This document shows, piece after piece, positions 33,105 through 33,115 of a stretch of 33,115 nucleotides of DNA. The notes beneath the pieces were generated by a model that ran no database searches, had not been told where the DNA came from, and worked only from the letters and a program-made list of their open reading frames with translations. Each line of letters starts with the position of its first letter. Position 1 is the stretch's first letter. The stretch spans positions 1 through 33,115 of the forward strand of contig NZ_PKUQ01000020.1 in the NCBI RefSeq assembly GCF_002866925.1. The letters are read 5' to 3'. This DNA comes from Cohaesibacter celericrescens. GTDB taxonomy: Bacteria > Pseudomonadota > Alphaproteobacteria > Rhizobiales > Cohaesibacteraceae. The position numbers were made by a program, and so were the translations under genes.

Positions 33105-33115
33105 GGTTTCCTCCC

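Overview
The window looks like chromosomal DNA of a Gram-negative alphaproteobacterium. The evidence is indirect: dense operons with 1-16 base overlaps, several ABC and tripartite transporters with periplasmic binding proteins, LysR/DeoR/SorC regulators, and a C39-peptidase (NHLM-type) export cluster. No rRNA, tRNA, CRISPR array, integrase or transposase was recognised. Genus is not assignable by eye.

Layout. (1) 271-3788, minus strand: binding protein, permease and ATPase of a nitrate/sulfonate/taurine-type ABC importer, ending in an alpha/beta hydrolase, with a divergent LysR regulator (3908-4813). (2) 5161-11447: a DeoR-type repressor gene divergent from a tight five-gene operon. The operon encodes a binding protein, a fused two-domain permease, an ATPase, a metallo-beta-lactamase-fold hydrolase and a histidine phosphatase. 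I read it as uptake and dephosphorylation of an organic phosphate. Two matching palindromes sit in the shared promoter region. (3) 11514-13762: a GcvA-like LysR regulator divergent from a fosmidomycin-resistance-type MFS exporter. (4) 14141-15652: a VAO/PCMH-type flavoprotein, separated from the next block by a perfect hairpin. (5) 15728-22992, minus strand: an HlyD-type adaptor, a C39 peptidase-ABC transporter and a second NHLP ABC transporter. These are followed by two candidate substrate/accessory genes, one of them a 328-residue protein with a double-glycine leader and a histidine-striped C-terminal helix. (6) 23291-28370, minus strand: a SorC/LsrR-type regulator, then a VOC protein, DhaK, DhaL, an LsrF-type thiolase/aldolase and a DUF1097 membrane protein. 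This resembles the end of AI-2 catabolism, but with a DhaKL kinase in place of LsrK and no Lsr ABC importer. (7) 28802-32462, minus strand: a TctCBA tripartite transporter followed by a YhcH/YjgK/YiaL protein, likely the uptake partner of block 6. The right edge (32463-33115) holds no recognised gene, only a 49-codon ORF with a very good ribosome-binding site.

The two most interesting systems are the NHLM-type exporter with its histidine-striped, multi-HExxH cargo, and the rewired Lsr-like pathway with its own ACATATGT operators. A recurring small-scale feature is perfect or near-perfect inverted repeats placed exactly between genes of the transport and catabolic operons, including one that contains the start codon of a permease gene and another that buries the ribosome-binding site of a LysR gene.
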